From contig NZ_NGNS01000002.1 in the NCBI RefSeq assembly GCF_002165625.1, positions 248,001 to 312,000 of the forward strand: a DNA stretch of 64,000 nucleotides, read 5' to 3'. The translations under genes and the position numbers were made by a program. Shown here in pieces: positions 7,234 through 15,928 of the stretch (positions are counted from its first letter, which is position 1; the number at the start of each line of letters is the position of its first letter). The notes under the pieces were generated by a model, which worked only from the letters and a program-made list of their open reading frames with translations, was not told where the DNA came from and searched no databases. Origin of the DNA: Neiella marina (GTDB lineage Bacteria; Pseudomonadota; Gammaproteobacteria; Enterobacterales; Neiellaceae).

Positions 7234-9693
7234 TTAACTGGCTTCTTTGGCATTTGGGGCAGACTGATGCAGGCCTGCCCGAATCAACATCTCATCAGTA
7301 ATATCGATGATTTCGCCAATGCCCATGATGGAAGCCAACTCTTTCTCAAGCGCCTGTGCCTTATGTGTGGCGTAATCGCTGATGTAATGTAGTTCCTTGT
7401 TAATCGACATCATATCCGGATTGCCATAGCGCGATAGCGTCAGTCGTAGCGCAAATAAGTCAGATTTTTTCTTCGCGGCTTCGATGAATGCTCGAATCTG
7501 CTCAGGTTCGGTATTGTTCATGACATACAAACAATCAATTTGGTTGACATCGCCTTTGTAGTTTCTGACTGCCGCAACCAAACATTCCACATAGCAAATA
7601 CCGCCCCCCTCTTGCAGCACTCGCAAGGGCCGCAAGATGGTTTGATTAAAGCGCTCGCCACGCTGCAAAAATGTCAGGTTGACGCCGTCTGAAAACTTGG
7701 CTTCGGTTTGGCCGAATAACTGCTGCAGAAAACTCACTAGGCCATTATCGTCGTTGCTGCTGGCGATGTGGCTGATATCGATCTTCTTGTCAACTCGGCT
7801 AATAAACATGGTCGGATGCGGTAGTGTTGGGACCAGCATATTGCGCAAACTACTGACATACTCAGGCAGAGCTAAGTTTTCTGCCGCTCGTTTGAGTTTC
7901 TTATCATTGGTCTTTAACAACTGCTTGAGAAATGGCACCACGGTTGGATGCACTGTATCCGAGTTGATACGCATGCTAATTAAGGTTTGCGATTGATTCA
8001 TCGCTACCACTCGATAAGGCACTTCCATTAACTTCACTTTGCTGTTGAGCTTTTGCAATTGCGGAAGCGATATCGAAATTGGGTCACCAACGGCCAACGG
8101 CAATGGTTTCTTGAGCTGCACTTGCAGACCTTTACCTGACAGGTTCAAGGTTGTTCCGGTTGCTGCCCGCTCGGCGATTTTGGCATTGATCGGTGTGCGG
8201 TATAGGTATCTGACTTCACTGCGTTGATGACGAAATTCAAATGCCTCTTCATGGATGGTCATTTTACCAGTGGCGATCTGAAAGCGTTTTAGATCATTCG
8301 GGTTTTGATCCGATGCGCTGTAATTGCTGCGGTAGCAATGAGTGCCGGTGCGACTGGTAACATCAAATAGATAGATCACTCCCTTAAGGGGCTTGAGTCT
8401 CGCTCTGGTGGCACGGTCGATTGGCTGATGCTTGTATTCTGGTAGATCATCGGGCAGTGATAATGGTCGCTCCGCATCATCTACCGACAAGGTATGAATC
8501 GATGCCGAGAATACCCGCCAGCTGTCTCGGTGGCTTGCGAAGCCAAAAAACAAATCGAGTAGACCTTCTTTGACCAACTGCTGGTGGCTGGCGACATAGT
8601 AATGCAATTTGCCACCGGACAGATGATTGAAACAATAAAACAGCGTGGCTTGGCCGTTGCGGGCATTGGCGGCCATTTCACGGAGTCGTGCCGGGGTAAA
8701 TACATCGCCGAGCCAGACATTGCCATCGAGGCCTCGCCAGAAATCGAAAATGGCACTGTTGGCTTCGCTGCGCAGTGCGACTTGCGGTTCAAGGCCATTG
8801 TCGCCAAGCCCTATAAGAACTGGAACCGCTGACATTTGACGGAAATAGGCATCCTCAAAACCTCGGGCTCTTACGGACTCGACGGATGCATCGGTATCGA
8901 CGGTGAGGCGTTTATGTTGGGCCTCAAAGTAGCGTTGAATTCGCTCACTCAATAGGGCGTCATTGTCGACACGCTGTAATCGAAGCCACTTGTACAAATT
9001 GTTTTGCTTGTGAATGCCCAGCAGCCGATAGGTTGCTTGCCAATGATCACTTTCATGATCATCGCGAGCGCGCATGAAGCTCAAATCAATACTAATTTGT
9101 GCGTTTTCAATCAAATAAATGTGCGCATCTACTCGCAGTTTCATCCCCTGTATGGAGAAATCCGAGATCGAGGCTTCGATTTCGCGATCAGCTGGCAGTG
9201 TGGCGGTTACCTTGGCGGAAAGAATGAGTCGTTCCGACTGACGTTTGACAGATTTGCCGAGATGTAACAGCGGGAGGTTATACATCGCACTGACGACGCT
9301 TTGTTGGTCATCGGTTTGTTCGTCAGCGACAGCCGACATCTGCATTTTCGAAGCGGCACGCAGCGCTTTGTCTTTGTCAATTACCGCTTCGTAAACTCCC
9401 ATGGTGTAACGCCCAAATATCTTCATCTGGGCATCGAACACCGCTTGGGTTGCAGAATCAAGGTAGTGGGTAATGCTACCAGCTTGAACTTCACGGCAGG
9501 ATTCGCCGGCACGACTTCGAACGTCCAGCACTCGAATGCAAGGCTCGGCAAGTCGCTTTAGCTCCATTTTGATGAAAAACTGCTTCTTCGTTGGCTCAGA
9601 ACGGAGAAATCGAGCGAGTAAATCCTCAAAGTCTGGATCTTTGACTAAGGGTTTGAGCTGCTCAATCAGAGGGCGGTAATCTTCAATATTCAT
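7234..9693 (-). CDS. large two-PilZ-domain c-di-GMP receptor (PlzC-like)
   Basis: An 819-residue soluble protein. The first PilZ domain shows RxxxR (R151, R155) and DxSxxG (D178, S180, G183). The second shows R491/R495 and NxSxxG (N517, S519, G522). Both sets are the c-di-GMP-binding motifs of PilZ. Regions before, between and after are conserved-looking but carry no motif I know. From memory, Vibrio cholerae PlzC (VC2344) sits between serB and radA in the same way, so I take this as its orthologue by domain content and synteny. Output partner is unknown. No transmembrane segment is evident. It converges on serB, 4 bp apart. Confidence 0.82.
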   Translation of the reverse strand: MNIEDYRPLIEQLKPLVKDPDFEDLLARFLRSEPTKKQFFIKMELKRLAEPCIRVLDVRSRAGESCREVQAGSITHYLDSATQAVFDAQMKIFGRYTMGVYEAVIDKDKALRAASKMQMSAVADEQTDDQQSVVSAMYNLPLLHLGKSVKRQSERLILSAKVTATLPADREIEASISDFSIQGMKLRVDAHIYLIENAQISIDLSFMRARDDHESDHWQATYRLLGIHKQNNLYKWLRLQRVDNDALLSERIQRYFEAQHKRLTVDTDASVESVRARGFEDAYFRQMSAVPVLIGLGDNGLEPQVALRSEANSAIFDFWRGLDGNVWLGDVFTPARLREMAANARNGQATLFYCFNHLSGGKLHYYVASHQQLVKEGLLDLFFGFASHRDSWRVFSASIHTLSVDDAERPLSLPDDLPEYKHQPIDRATRARLKPLKGVIYLFDVTSRTGTHCYRSNYSASDQNPNDLKRFQIATGKMTIHEEAFEFRHQRSEVRYLYRTPINAKIAERAATGTTLNLSGKGLQVQLKKPLPLAVGDPISISLPQLQKLNSKVKLMEVPYRVVAMNQSQTLISMRINSDTVHPTVVPFLKQLLKTNDKKLKRAAENLALPEYVSSLRNMLVPTLPHPTMFISRVDKKIDISHIASSNDDNGLVSFLQQLFGQTEAKFSDGVNLTFLQRGERFNQTILRPLRVLQEGGGICYVECLVAAVRNYKGDVNQIDCLYVMNNTEPEQIRAFIEAAKKKSDLFALRLTLSRYGNPDMMSINKELHYISDYATHKAQALEKELASIMGIGEIIDITDEMLIRAGLHQSAPNAKEAS

Positions 9694-9787
9694 CCAGCAA
9701 AGCCCTGCTTGGGTGCAGGTGTCAATTAATTGTTGTGCATCGATTAGTTAAGCACTTAGTATGCCAGCATCATAGCGGAGATAACAT

Positions 9788-11155
9788 ATGGCGAAAACCA
9801 AGACGGCTTACGTTTGTACTGAATGTGGCGCGGATTTTCCTCGATGGCAAGGCCAATGTAGCGAGTGCAACGAATGGAATACTATTTCGGAAGTCCGTTT
9901 AGGCTCGACAAAAAGTAAAGCCAGTTCAACAGGTAGACAGGGCTACGCCGGTGCAACGGCTGCCAAAGTTCAAACCCTAGCAGAGATTGATCTTCAGCAG
10001 GTTCCACGGTTTACCAGTGGTTTCAATGAACTTGACCGGGTACTTGGCGGTGGGGTGGTGCCGGGTTCGGCGATTCTGATAGGCGGTAGCCCTGGCGCCG
10101 GTAAGAGTACCTTGCTGCTACAAGTGATGTGTTATCTAGCGAATCAACGTAACGCTTTATATGTGACGGGCGAGGAATCGCTCCAACAGGTAGCAATGCG
10201 GGCGACGCGTTTGGGGTTACCGAGTGATAAGTTGCGCATGTTGGCTGAAACCAATGTCGCTGATATCTGTGCGCTGGCTGAAACCGAAAAACCAGACATT
10301 ATGGTCATTGATTCGATCCAAGTGATGCACTTAGACGACATTCAATCGGCGCCAGGCAGCGTATCGCAGGTGCGAGAGTCGGCCGCTTACTTGACCCGTT
10401 TTGCGAAACAAACTGGAATCGCCATTGTGATGGTTGGCCATGTGACCAAAGACGGCTCTTTGGCTGGCCCGAAAGTACTTGAGCACTGTATCGATTGCGC
10501 CATTATGCTCGATGGCTCTGCCGATAGTCGATATCGAACATTGCGTGGCACTAAAAACCGATTTGGCGCCGTTAATGAGCTTGGTGTTTTCGCGATGACC
10601 GGGCAAGGATTGAAAGAGGTTTCCAATCCTTCGGCGATTTTCTTGTCACGAGCAGAAGAACAGTCAGCTGGCAGTGTGGTGATGGTGGTCTGGGAGGGAA
10701 CAAGGCCACTGCTAGTTGAAATTCAGGCGCTTGCCGATAGTTCGCAATTGGCAAACCCAAGACGAGTGTCGGTTGGTTTAGAGCAAAATCGGCTGTCAAT
10801 GCTGTTAGCTGTCATGCACCGGCATGGTGGCCTGCAAATGGCTGACCAAGATGTCTTTGTCAATGTCGTTGGTGGCGTCCGAGTGGCTGAAACTGGAGCT
10901 GATTTAGCGTTGTTGCTGGCTTTGGTTTCCAGCTTCCGAGACCGCATTATCCCCCATGATTGGGTGGTATTCGGAGAGGTTGGCTTATCGGGAGAAATTC
11001 GCCCCATAGCCAATGGCATTGAGCGCATTCAAGAAGCGGCCAAGCATGGCTTCAAAAAAGCAATTGTGCCTCTTGCCAATGCCCCGAAACAGTCCGTTTC
11101 GGGGATTGATGTGGTTGCCGTGAGAAATTTGTCAGAAGCGCTTGAACAAATATAA
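9788..11155 (+). CDS. radA: DNA repair protein RadA (Sms)
   Basis: A 455-residue RecA-like helicase that promotes branch migration in recombination intermediates. In order it shows the N-terminal zinc finger (CTECG...CSEC, residues 10-30), Walker A GGSPGAGKST (about 97-106), Walker B (IMVIDSIQVM), the RadA-specific KNRFG motif and a C-terminal Lon-like domain (DLALLLALVSSFRD). Length matches E. coli RadA (460). GGAG precedes the ATG. It is divergent from the PilZ gene and converges on the prodomain-like gene, 5 bp apart. Confidence 0.97.
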   Translation: MAKTKTAYVCTECGADFPRWQGQCSECNEWNTISEVRLGSTKSKASSTGRQGYAGATAAKVQTLAEIDLQQVPRFTSGFNELDRVLGGGVVPGSAILIGGSPGAGKSTLLLQVMCYLANQRNALYVTGEESLQQVAMRATRLGLPSDKLRMLAETNVADICALAETEKPDIMVIDSIQVMHLDDIQSAPGSVSQVRESAAYLTRFAKQTGIAIVMVGHVTKDGSLAGPKVLEHCIDCAIMLDGSADSRYRTLRGTKNRFGAVNELGVFAMTGQGLKEVSNPSAIFLSRAEEQSAGSVVMVVWEGTRPLLVEIQALADSSQLANPRRVSVGLEQNRLSMLLAVMHRHGGLQMADQDVFVNVVGGVRVAETGADLALLLALVSSFRDRIIPHDWVVFGEVGLSGEIRPIANGIERIQEAAKHGFKKAIVPLANAPKQSVSGIDVVAVRNLSEALEQI

Positions 11156-11160
11156 ATGGC

Positions 11161-11865
11161 TCAATGGTTATGCCCATGATCGGCGTGATCATCGCCATCT
11201 GAGATCGGCGGTATCAAGAAGTCATCATCATGAGTGTCGGGTAACGGAGGATTTTTGTAAACCACCCCCTTTCCGTCGACAGTCGTTAATGTGTAGGTGC
11301 CATCTGCCGTGGCAATGGAGCCGAATGTGCCGTTTGGTCCTTGGGTTACAATCACTGGATAACTTTGGTTACCGTCGATAGTTTTTCCTTGCCAAGAATA
11401 ATCACCGTTTTCGTGGAGAGTCTCGGCTGTCACTTCAACAGTAATCACTTCTCCCGCCTCGCTTAGCGGCAGTTCAATCACATCACCGATACTGATTTCG
11501 CTCTCCATTGCTGGTGTTATGGTGACCAGTTGAAAGCTGGGTGCTGCAGCAATTTCATCTGGAATGGCGATGTCATAATTATCGTGAGCCTGCCAAGGCT
11601 GAGTGTCAGTATCTAGGTTCTGCTCTGATACTTCGAGTACGGCTGTGTCTTGCGGATCGATAAGTTGAATTGGTTTCACCGTCTCCGCGGGCGCGAGTGG
11701 TGCCAGTGGCTTAAAGTTACCGTCAGGTGATTTTGTGCTTGTTTGCGCGGCGGTGGCATTAGACTCAGAGCCTGCAGCTGGCAGATCATCTCCGGTCATT
11801 AGGTAACTAACCGCAAAGCCTACAGCCAAAACGATTGGCAAAACCAAGAAAACTGCGCGTTTCAT
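11161..11865 (-). CDS. secreted or anchored protein resembling a free-standing metalloprotease prodomain
   Basis: A 234-residue protein with an N-terminal signal or anchor helix (residues 4-23), a low-complexity linker and a domain at about 113-200. The pattern 'V.LPL...G..ITVEV...HENGDYSWQGK...VIVTQGPNGTFGSI...GTYTL...GKGVVYK' resembles the propeptides found ahead of bacterial reprolysin-type metallopeptidases. The tail is Asp/His-rich (DGDDHADHGHNH) and may bind metal. The gene directly follows the metalloprotease at 11943, which itself lacks a prodomain, so an inhibitor or folding-factor role is inferred. An intrinsic terminator sits between the two. No database family could be confirmed. 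Confidence 0.55.
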   Translation of the reverse strand: MKRAVFLVLPIVLAVGFAVSYLMTGDDLPAAGSESNATAAQTSTKSPDGNFKPLAPLAPAETVKPIQLIDPQDTAVLEVSEQNLDTDTQPWQAHDNYDIAIPDEIAAAPSFQLVTITPAMESEISIGDVIELPLSEAGEVITVEVTAETLHENGDYSWQGKTIDGNQSYPVIVTQGPNGTFGSIATADGTYTLTTVDGKGVVYKNPPLPDTHDDDFLIPPISDGDDHADHGHNH

Positions 11866-11880
11866 AGGGCATCCTCAAAC

Positions 11881-11907
11881 AAAAAGGCTGAGAGCGAACT
11901 CTCAGCC
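11881..11907 (-). terminator. terminator between metalloprotease and prodomain-like gene
   Basis: Read on the minus strand, GGCTGAGAG pairs with CTCTCAGCC (11899-11907 with 11886-11894) over a 4-nt loop and is followed by TTTTT (11885-11881). It ends only about 16 bp before the downstream ATG, so the downstream gene probably depends on readthrough. Confidence 0.85.
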
Positions 11908-11942
11908 AATCATGTTTCATGACTCAAAATACAATAGCAAAA

Positions 11943-13304
11943 TTAGGCTTTTGAGTTGATGTAGTTCTGTTTGGCATTTTCAACCACTACCTTCTGGTCA
12001 ACGACTGCCGCTTTAGCCGTATTAAAAGCTGTGACCGCCGCATTGTATGCGTTGAGTGCCGCTTGATACGCTGGCGTCACCGCATTCAGTTGTTGAGCAG
12101 TGTCGTTAACCACTTGAGTTGCGGTGTTATACGCATCAGTATGTTTTTGTACTTTAGCCAACAATTTTTGTTGATAGCTAAGGCTTTCACCTGATGAAGC
12201 ATTGTATTGGGCTGTTGCAACGTTGACTTTATCCAGATATTTCTGCTGTTTGTTAAGCGCAGATTGATATGCTTTCAACGCAGTTTTATAGACTAAATGA
12301 GCTTCTTTATACGGCGTTTTGGCAGCCAGCAATTCCTGTTTCTTTTGATCTTTGACTAATTTCAACGCCGCCAAGGTTTCTTTTTCTTGGATGAAAATTT
12401 GCTTGAGTTGTTCAGGTGAGCCGGCTGGAGGGGGAGTGCCACCACCATTATCTGAGCCACCGCCTGACGTCGCTGCGGTATAGGCTGCAATTTGTGGCGC
12501 CACTACTTTCAGCGCAGCAACGGCATCAGCAGCTCCCGCTTGATTCTTTGGTATGCCACATGGAGAGCCATAGCAGTCCAAGTCTGGATTTGAGAAGTTG
12601 TAGGCTTTGCGAGTGTCGTTGCCAAACACCCACGCATATCCCATGATGGTCGCGAAGTCGTTGGTTTTACCATGACCCCAAGCCCATGAGTATGTACCAC
12701 CTCTAGCATCTTGCAGCGATGAGTGGGTCAACCCCATGTTGTGGCCCAACTCATGTGACGTCACCCAGTCTGCACAAGGACCATCGAGGCCAACGACACT
12801 CATGGCTGTTTCACGCCAAACCTTGTTGCTAAAATCGCCGTTGGTGCCATTACCACCAACCCAAGCGATGCCACAGACGCCATTATGAGCGCTCTTGTAT
12901 GGACGCATGAGTACGACCATGTCCGCCCCATGTTGGTCACGCAAGCTATCAACTGAACTAAAAGCACTACCTCGATTACACTCATTGTGAGTCTGAAAAC
13001 GAGTCAAGTCGCAGGACAATTCTTCGAGTGCAGTTTGCGGGTGGTTGTTGTCGGTATAGCTAATTTTTTGGCTGTGGACTAGACGCAATTGCAAGTTCAA
13101 AGCGCTATCGCTATAGACCTGGTTAGATACACTAATGACTTGATTGATACGTGAGTCTACGCTAGCACCATAACGCGAAGTGATACCGTCGGTGTAGAGC
13201 ACCATTACATCGACTGTGGTTGCTAAAGCAGAAGAAGAAAAAGCAATTGTTGCAGCGATGGCACAAGAACAGATTTGTGCCAGTTTAGTTTTTGATTTGC
13301 CCAT
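11943..13304 (-). CDS. secreted reprolysin-type (M12-like) zinc metalloprotease with C-terminal coiled coil
   Basis: A 453-residue exported protease. A signal peptide (about 1-28, ending SSALA) leads straight into the catalytic domain (TVDVMVLYTDG). Zinc ligands and general base lie in HELGHNMGLTH (H184, E185, H188, H194), and the Met-turn is IMGYAW (M221), which defines a metzincin. Several cysteines suggest disulfides. A Gly/Pro-rich linker (about 277-291) precedes about 160 residues of Lys/Gln/Ala/Tyr-rich heptad-like sequence, probably a coiled-coil rod. No PEP-CTERM or GlyGly-CTERM tail is present, and no prodomain. Divergent from the EAL-HDOD gene. Confidence 0.88.
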   Translation of the reverse strand: MGKSKTKLAQICSCAIAATIAFSSSALATTVDVMVLYTDGITSRYGASVDSRINQVISVSNQVYSDSALNLQLRLVHSQKISYTDNNHPQTALEELSCDLTRFQTHNECNRGSAFSSVDSLRDQHGADMVVLMRPYKSAHNGVCGIAWVGGNGTNGDFSNKVWRETAMSVVGLDGPCADWVTSHELGHNMGLTHSSLQDARGGTYSWAWGHGKTNDFATIMGYAWVFGNDTRKAYNFSNPDLDCYGSPCGIPKNQAGAADAVAALKVVAPQIAAYTAATSGGGSDNGGGTPPPAGSPEQLKQIFIQEKETLAALKLVKDQKKQELLAAKTPYKEAHLVYKTALKAYQSALNKQQKYLDKVNVATAQYNASSGESLSYQQKLLAKVQKHTDAYNTATQVVNDTAQQLNAVTPAYQAALNAYNAAVTAFNTAKAAVVDQKVVVENAKQNYINSKA

Positions 13305-13749
13305 GACGGGTGCTCCTAAACTTTACGTAGCAACCTTTCCATGGTTATCCAAAATTGGCGCGCGTCCATTAAAGCTAGGTATAGGTATTCGAATTCTTTT
13401 CGAATGTGACTGCAATGTTAAAGAGATGTTTTGTTGAAAGCAACTCAAGATAACAGCTCTCCAATGCTCGCTGTATAAGCTCTAAGTGAGTTAATCGTCT
13501 GTTTTTTCACCAGCTAACTCGGCGGTCTGGCGACACATAATCAACAAATAAATGATTAAAAGTGTGATTTTTGTCACTTTTTTGGCATGAGCCCGCTGCT
13601 GGTTGCTTACCGCCAAGACCGGCTCTGCGCGCAAGAGTTAGATAACGGTCACTAATCAACTTCGTTGTGGATGAAACCCTCAACAGCTTTCGAGTAGACT
13701 TTCAGCTCCTTTCGCCTACTTGGCAAAACTACGGGTAGTTGCAGTATTT
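13305..13749. other. divergent intergenic region, metalloprotease / EAL-HDOD
   Basis: 445 bp that must hold two outward promoters. I see one CRP-like site (13563-13578) and an AT-rich block around 13535-13580, but no gene; the short open frames lack ribosome sites. Confidence 0.6.
13563..13578. promoter_or_regulatory. candidate CRP (cAMP receptor) site
   Basis: TGTGA-TTTTTG-TCACT matches CRP consensus TGTGA-N6-TCACA at nine of ten core positions and is flanked by AAAG/TTTT. It could control the metalloprotease (260 bp away) or the EAL-HDOD gene (170 bp away). Confidence 0.45.
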
Positions 13750-14982
13750 ATGTATATCTATGTCGCAAGACAACCCATTGTTGATGCTGACCGCAATTTG
13801 GTCGGTTACGAGCTGTTGTTCAGAGATAGCTTGAACAATGTTTTTCCTCGTATCAATGCTCACGAGGCAACATCCAAGTTGGTTGCAGGAAGTCATCTCC
13901 ACCTCGGCTTTGAAGAACTCATTGGCGATGCGCCAGCCTTCATTAACTTTCCCGAGTTGTCGCTCCTCGTTCGTGTGCCTGAATTACTGCCGAAAGAGCG
14001 AGTCGTGATCGAACTGCTTGAGGATATTGAGCCGGGTCCAGAACTCGTCAGTATTTGTCAAAAACTAAAGCAACTTGGCTACCGAATCGCACTAGATGAC
14101 TTTGCATACCAGGACGCTTGGCGCTCAGTGCTGCCCTTTGTCGATATGATTAAAGTCGATATTCAGGCCAGTACGCCGAAGCAGATTCTGGCAATTAAAA
14201 AGCTAAAACTCGATTTTGATATCGAGCTGCTCGCTGAGAAGGTGGAAACGCCAGAAGAATACGAGAAGATGCGGCAAATGGGATTTCAGTATTTCCAAGG
14301 CTATTTCTTTAGCCGGCCGGAAATCATCCAGCGTCGTGGTTTAAACCCTTCACAAACCAACTTGGTTGAACTTTTGGCGAAGTTAGCGCAGCCAGAATGC
14401 GATTTTTCCGAATTGAATACCATTATTCAACGCGATGTGTCGTTGACCTATAAGTTGCTGCGGTTTGTGAACTCCTCATTCTTTGCCCACCCTTCGGATA
14501 TATCCTCGATTAAGCAAGCGCTGGTGTATTTAGGGGAAACTGAACTGCGCAAGTTCTTGGCGCTTATTGCCGCAGCTAATTTGGCTCAGGACAAGCCCGA
14601 TGAGTTGCTGCGCTTATCCATTACTCGCGCACGTTTTTGCGAGCTACTGACGTCCAAACAAGAGCAAAATCATGCGCCTGCGGCGTTCTTGGCGGGGCTG
14701 TTTTCGTTACTTGATGCGATATTGGATCAACCGATTGATGTGATTATGGAAAAGATTCCGGTCTCAGAACACATCAAGGATGCAGTGATCCATCGGCGAG
14801 GAGTCATTGCGCCGTACCTGAATTTGGCTTTGGATTATGAGCGAGCGATCTGGGAGAGCATCCCGGCAATGTCGGATCGTTTGGGGTTAGCGGATGAATC
14901 GCTTCCTGCGTTTTATCAGGAAGCGATTGGTTGGAGCAATGCCTTACTTGGCTCGACTACTGAAAGTAAAGACGTCAGCTAG
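13750..14982 (+). CDS. EAL-HDOD (YuxH-like) signalling protein
   Basis: About 410 residues. The N-terminal EAL-type domain begins VARQPIVDADRNLVGYELLFR and has YELL in place of the EAL triad. Later metal-binding positions look partly altered (ALDDFAY, VKVDI-like MIKVDIQ), so it is probably a c-di-GMP binder or an inactive phosphodiesterase. The C-terminal half (from about 195) is an HDOD domain (SLTYKLLRFVNSSFF...SIKQALVYLGETELRKFL). ATG at 13750 fits the domain start; a TTG at 13720 in the same frame is an alternative. It ends 2 bp from the convergent cyclophilin gene. Confidence 0.85.
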   Translation: MYIYVARQPIVDADRNLVGYELLFRDSLNNVFPRINAHEATSKLVAGSHLHLGFEELIGDAPAFINFPELSLLVRVPELLPKERVVIELLEDIEPGPELVSICQKLKQLGYRIALDDFAYQDAWRSVLPFVDMIKVDIQASTPKQILAIKKLKLDFDIELLAEKVETPEEYEKMRQMGFQYFQGYFFSRPEIIQRRGLNPSQTNLVELLAKLAQPECDFSELNTIIQRDVSLTYKLLRFVNSSFFAHPSDISSIKQALVYLGETELRKFLALIAAANLAQDKPDELLRLSITRARFCELLTSKQEQNHAPAAFLAGLFSLLDAILDQPIDVIMEKIPVSEHIKDAVIHRRGVIAPYLNLALDYERAIWESIPAMSDRLGLADESLPAFYQEAIGWSNALLGSTTESKDVS

Positions 14983-14984
14983 CT

Positions 14985-15770
14985 TTAACGCCGCCATAAC
15001 CGCCGTAGGCTCAGTCCAGCGAGTGCAAGCAAACTCAACAAGCCGGTACTGCCGCCGCCACCAGAGCTACCGCCATCACTACCATTACCACCACTTGTTG
15101 GTGGTTTGGTGGTTGCTGGTGGTAGCAAATCGAGATTGGTATCTTCATTGGGATCAATGACGGTAATCGACTCGATGATGACGTAATGCTCGTCGGTGAG
15201 CGGCTCATCGCTGGCTGGCTCTGATTGCAACGGCAACGCGTTCAGTGGTGAGCCCGCATTGTAAACTGGTAGATCGGCAATGGCGTCGATCACTTCCATT
15301 CCGTCACCCATGACGATACCAAACACGGTGAAACCGTCATTTTGGTTGTCCAGATTTGCCGCGTTGTTGCTCAGATTAAAGAACCATTGCGACGTTGCAC
15401 TGTTGGGATCGGAACCAAGCTTAGCCATGGCGATGGTGCCACGTACATTAGACAGCTCAGGCTCGTTATCAACGGCAGGATCTTGCTCGACCACTTCGAG
15501 CATGCCCGACTCAGAGTTATATGAATAGCCACCGGATTGAACGACAAAGCCGGGTACGGAGCGATGAACGATGATATTGGAGTAAGCTTCACGCTCGACA
15601 TACTGCAAAAAGTTATCAACCGTTTTCGGTGTGGTGTTGTCGAACAGGTTAATATCAAAATCGCCTTGCGAAGTTTTGACATGAACGACAGTGGCATTGG
15701 CGATTGGCGCTGCAAGGCTACAGCATATTGCTGCAGGGAGGAGCAATTTCGAAAGTGTATTAGGCAACAT
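14985..15770 (-). CDS. exported cyclophilin-type peptidyl-prolyl isomerase with GlyGly-CTERM tail
   Basis: 261 residues. Signal peptide (1-26, ending ANA), then a cyclophilin domain (VKTSQGDFDINLF...TVDNFLQYV...VHRSVPGFVVQSGGY...TIAMAKLG...SATSQWFFNL) that isomerises X-Pro bonds in the periplasm or beyond. It ends in a GlyGly-CTERM sorting signal: Gly-rich stretch, hydrophobic helix (LLSLLALAGLSL) and Arg-rich end (RRLWRR). In the family this tail is cleaved by rhombosortase and goes with type II secretion. A cyclophilin carrying this tail is less common than proteases carrying it, and suggests a surface-exposed isomerase. Confidence 0.88.
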   Translation of the reverse strand: MLPNTLSKLLLPAAICCSLAAPIANATVVHVKTSQGDFDINLFDNTTPKTVDNFLQYVEREAYSNIIVHRSVPGFVVQSGGYSYNSESGMLEVVEQDPAVDNEPELSNVRGTIAMAKLGSDPNSATSQWFFNLSNNAANLDNQNDGFTVFGIVMGDGMEVIDAIADLPVYNAGSPLNALPLQSEPASDEPLTDEHYVIIESITVIDPNEDTNLDLLPPATTKPPTSGGNGSDGGSSGGGGSTGLLSLLALAGLSLRRLWRR

Positions 15771-15928
15771 AAATACTTCTACTACTTGTTACGTTGTTTG
15801 AAGGTTGCAGCGGGCCGACGAAGCCCGAGCGGCTGGCGATTATGGCACAGTTAGATGACCGTTCGGGACTGATCTTGGCGTTAATTGAAGTACAGCACAA
15901 AAAAAGAGTGTTTTGTTAACAGTTTGTT

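Noticed and set aside
13340..13408. Short plus-strand open frame of 22 codons in the metalloprotease/EAL-HDOD gap
   Set aside because: No ribosome site, promoter or family signal.
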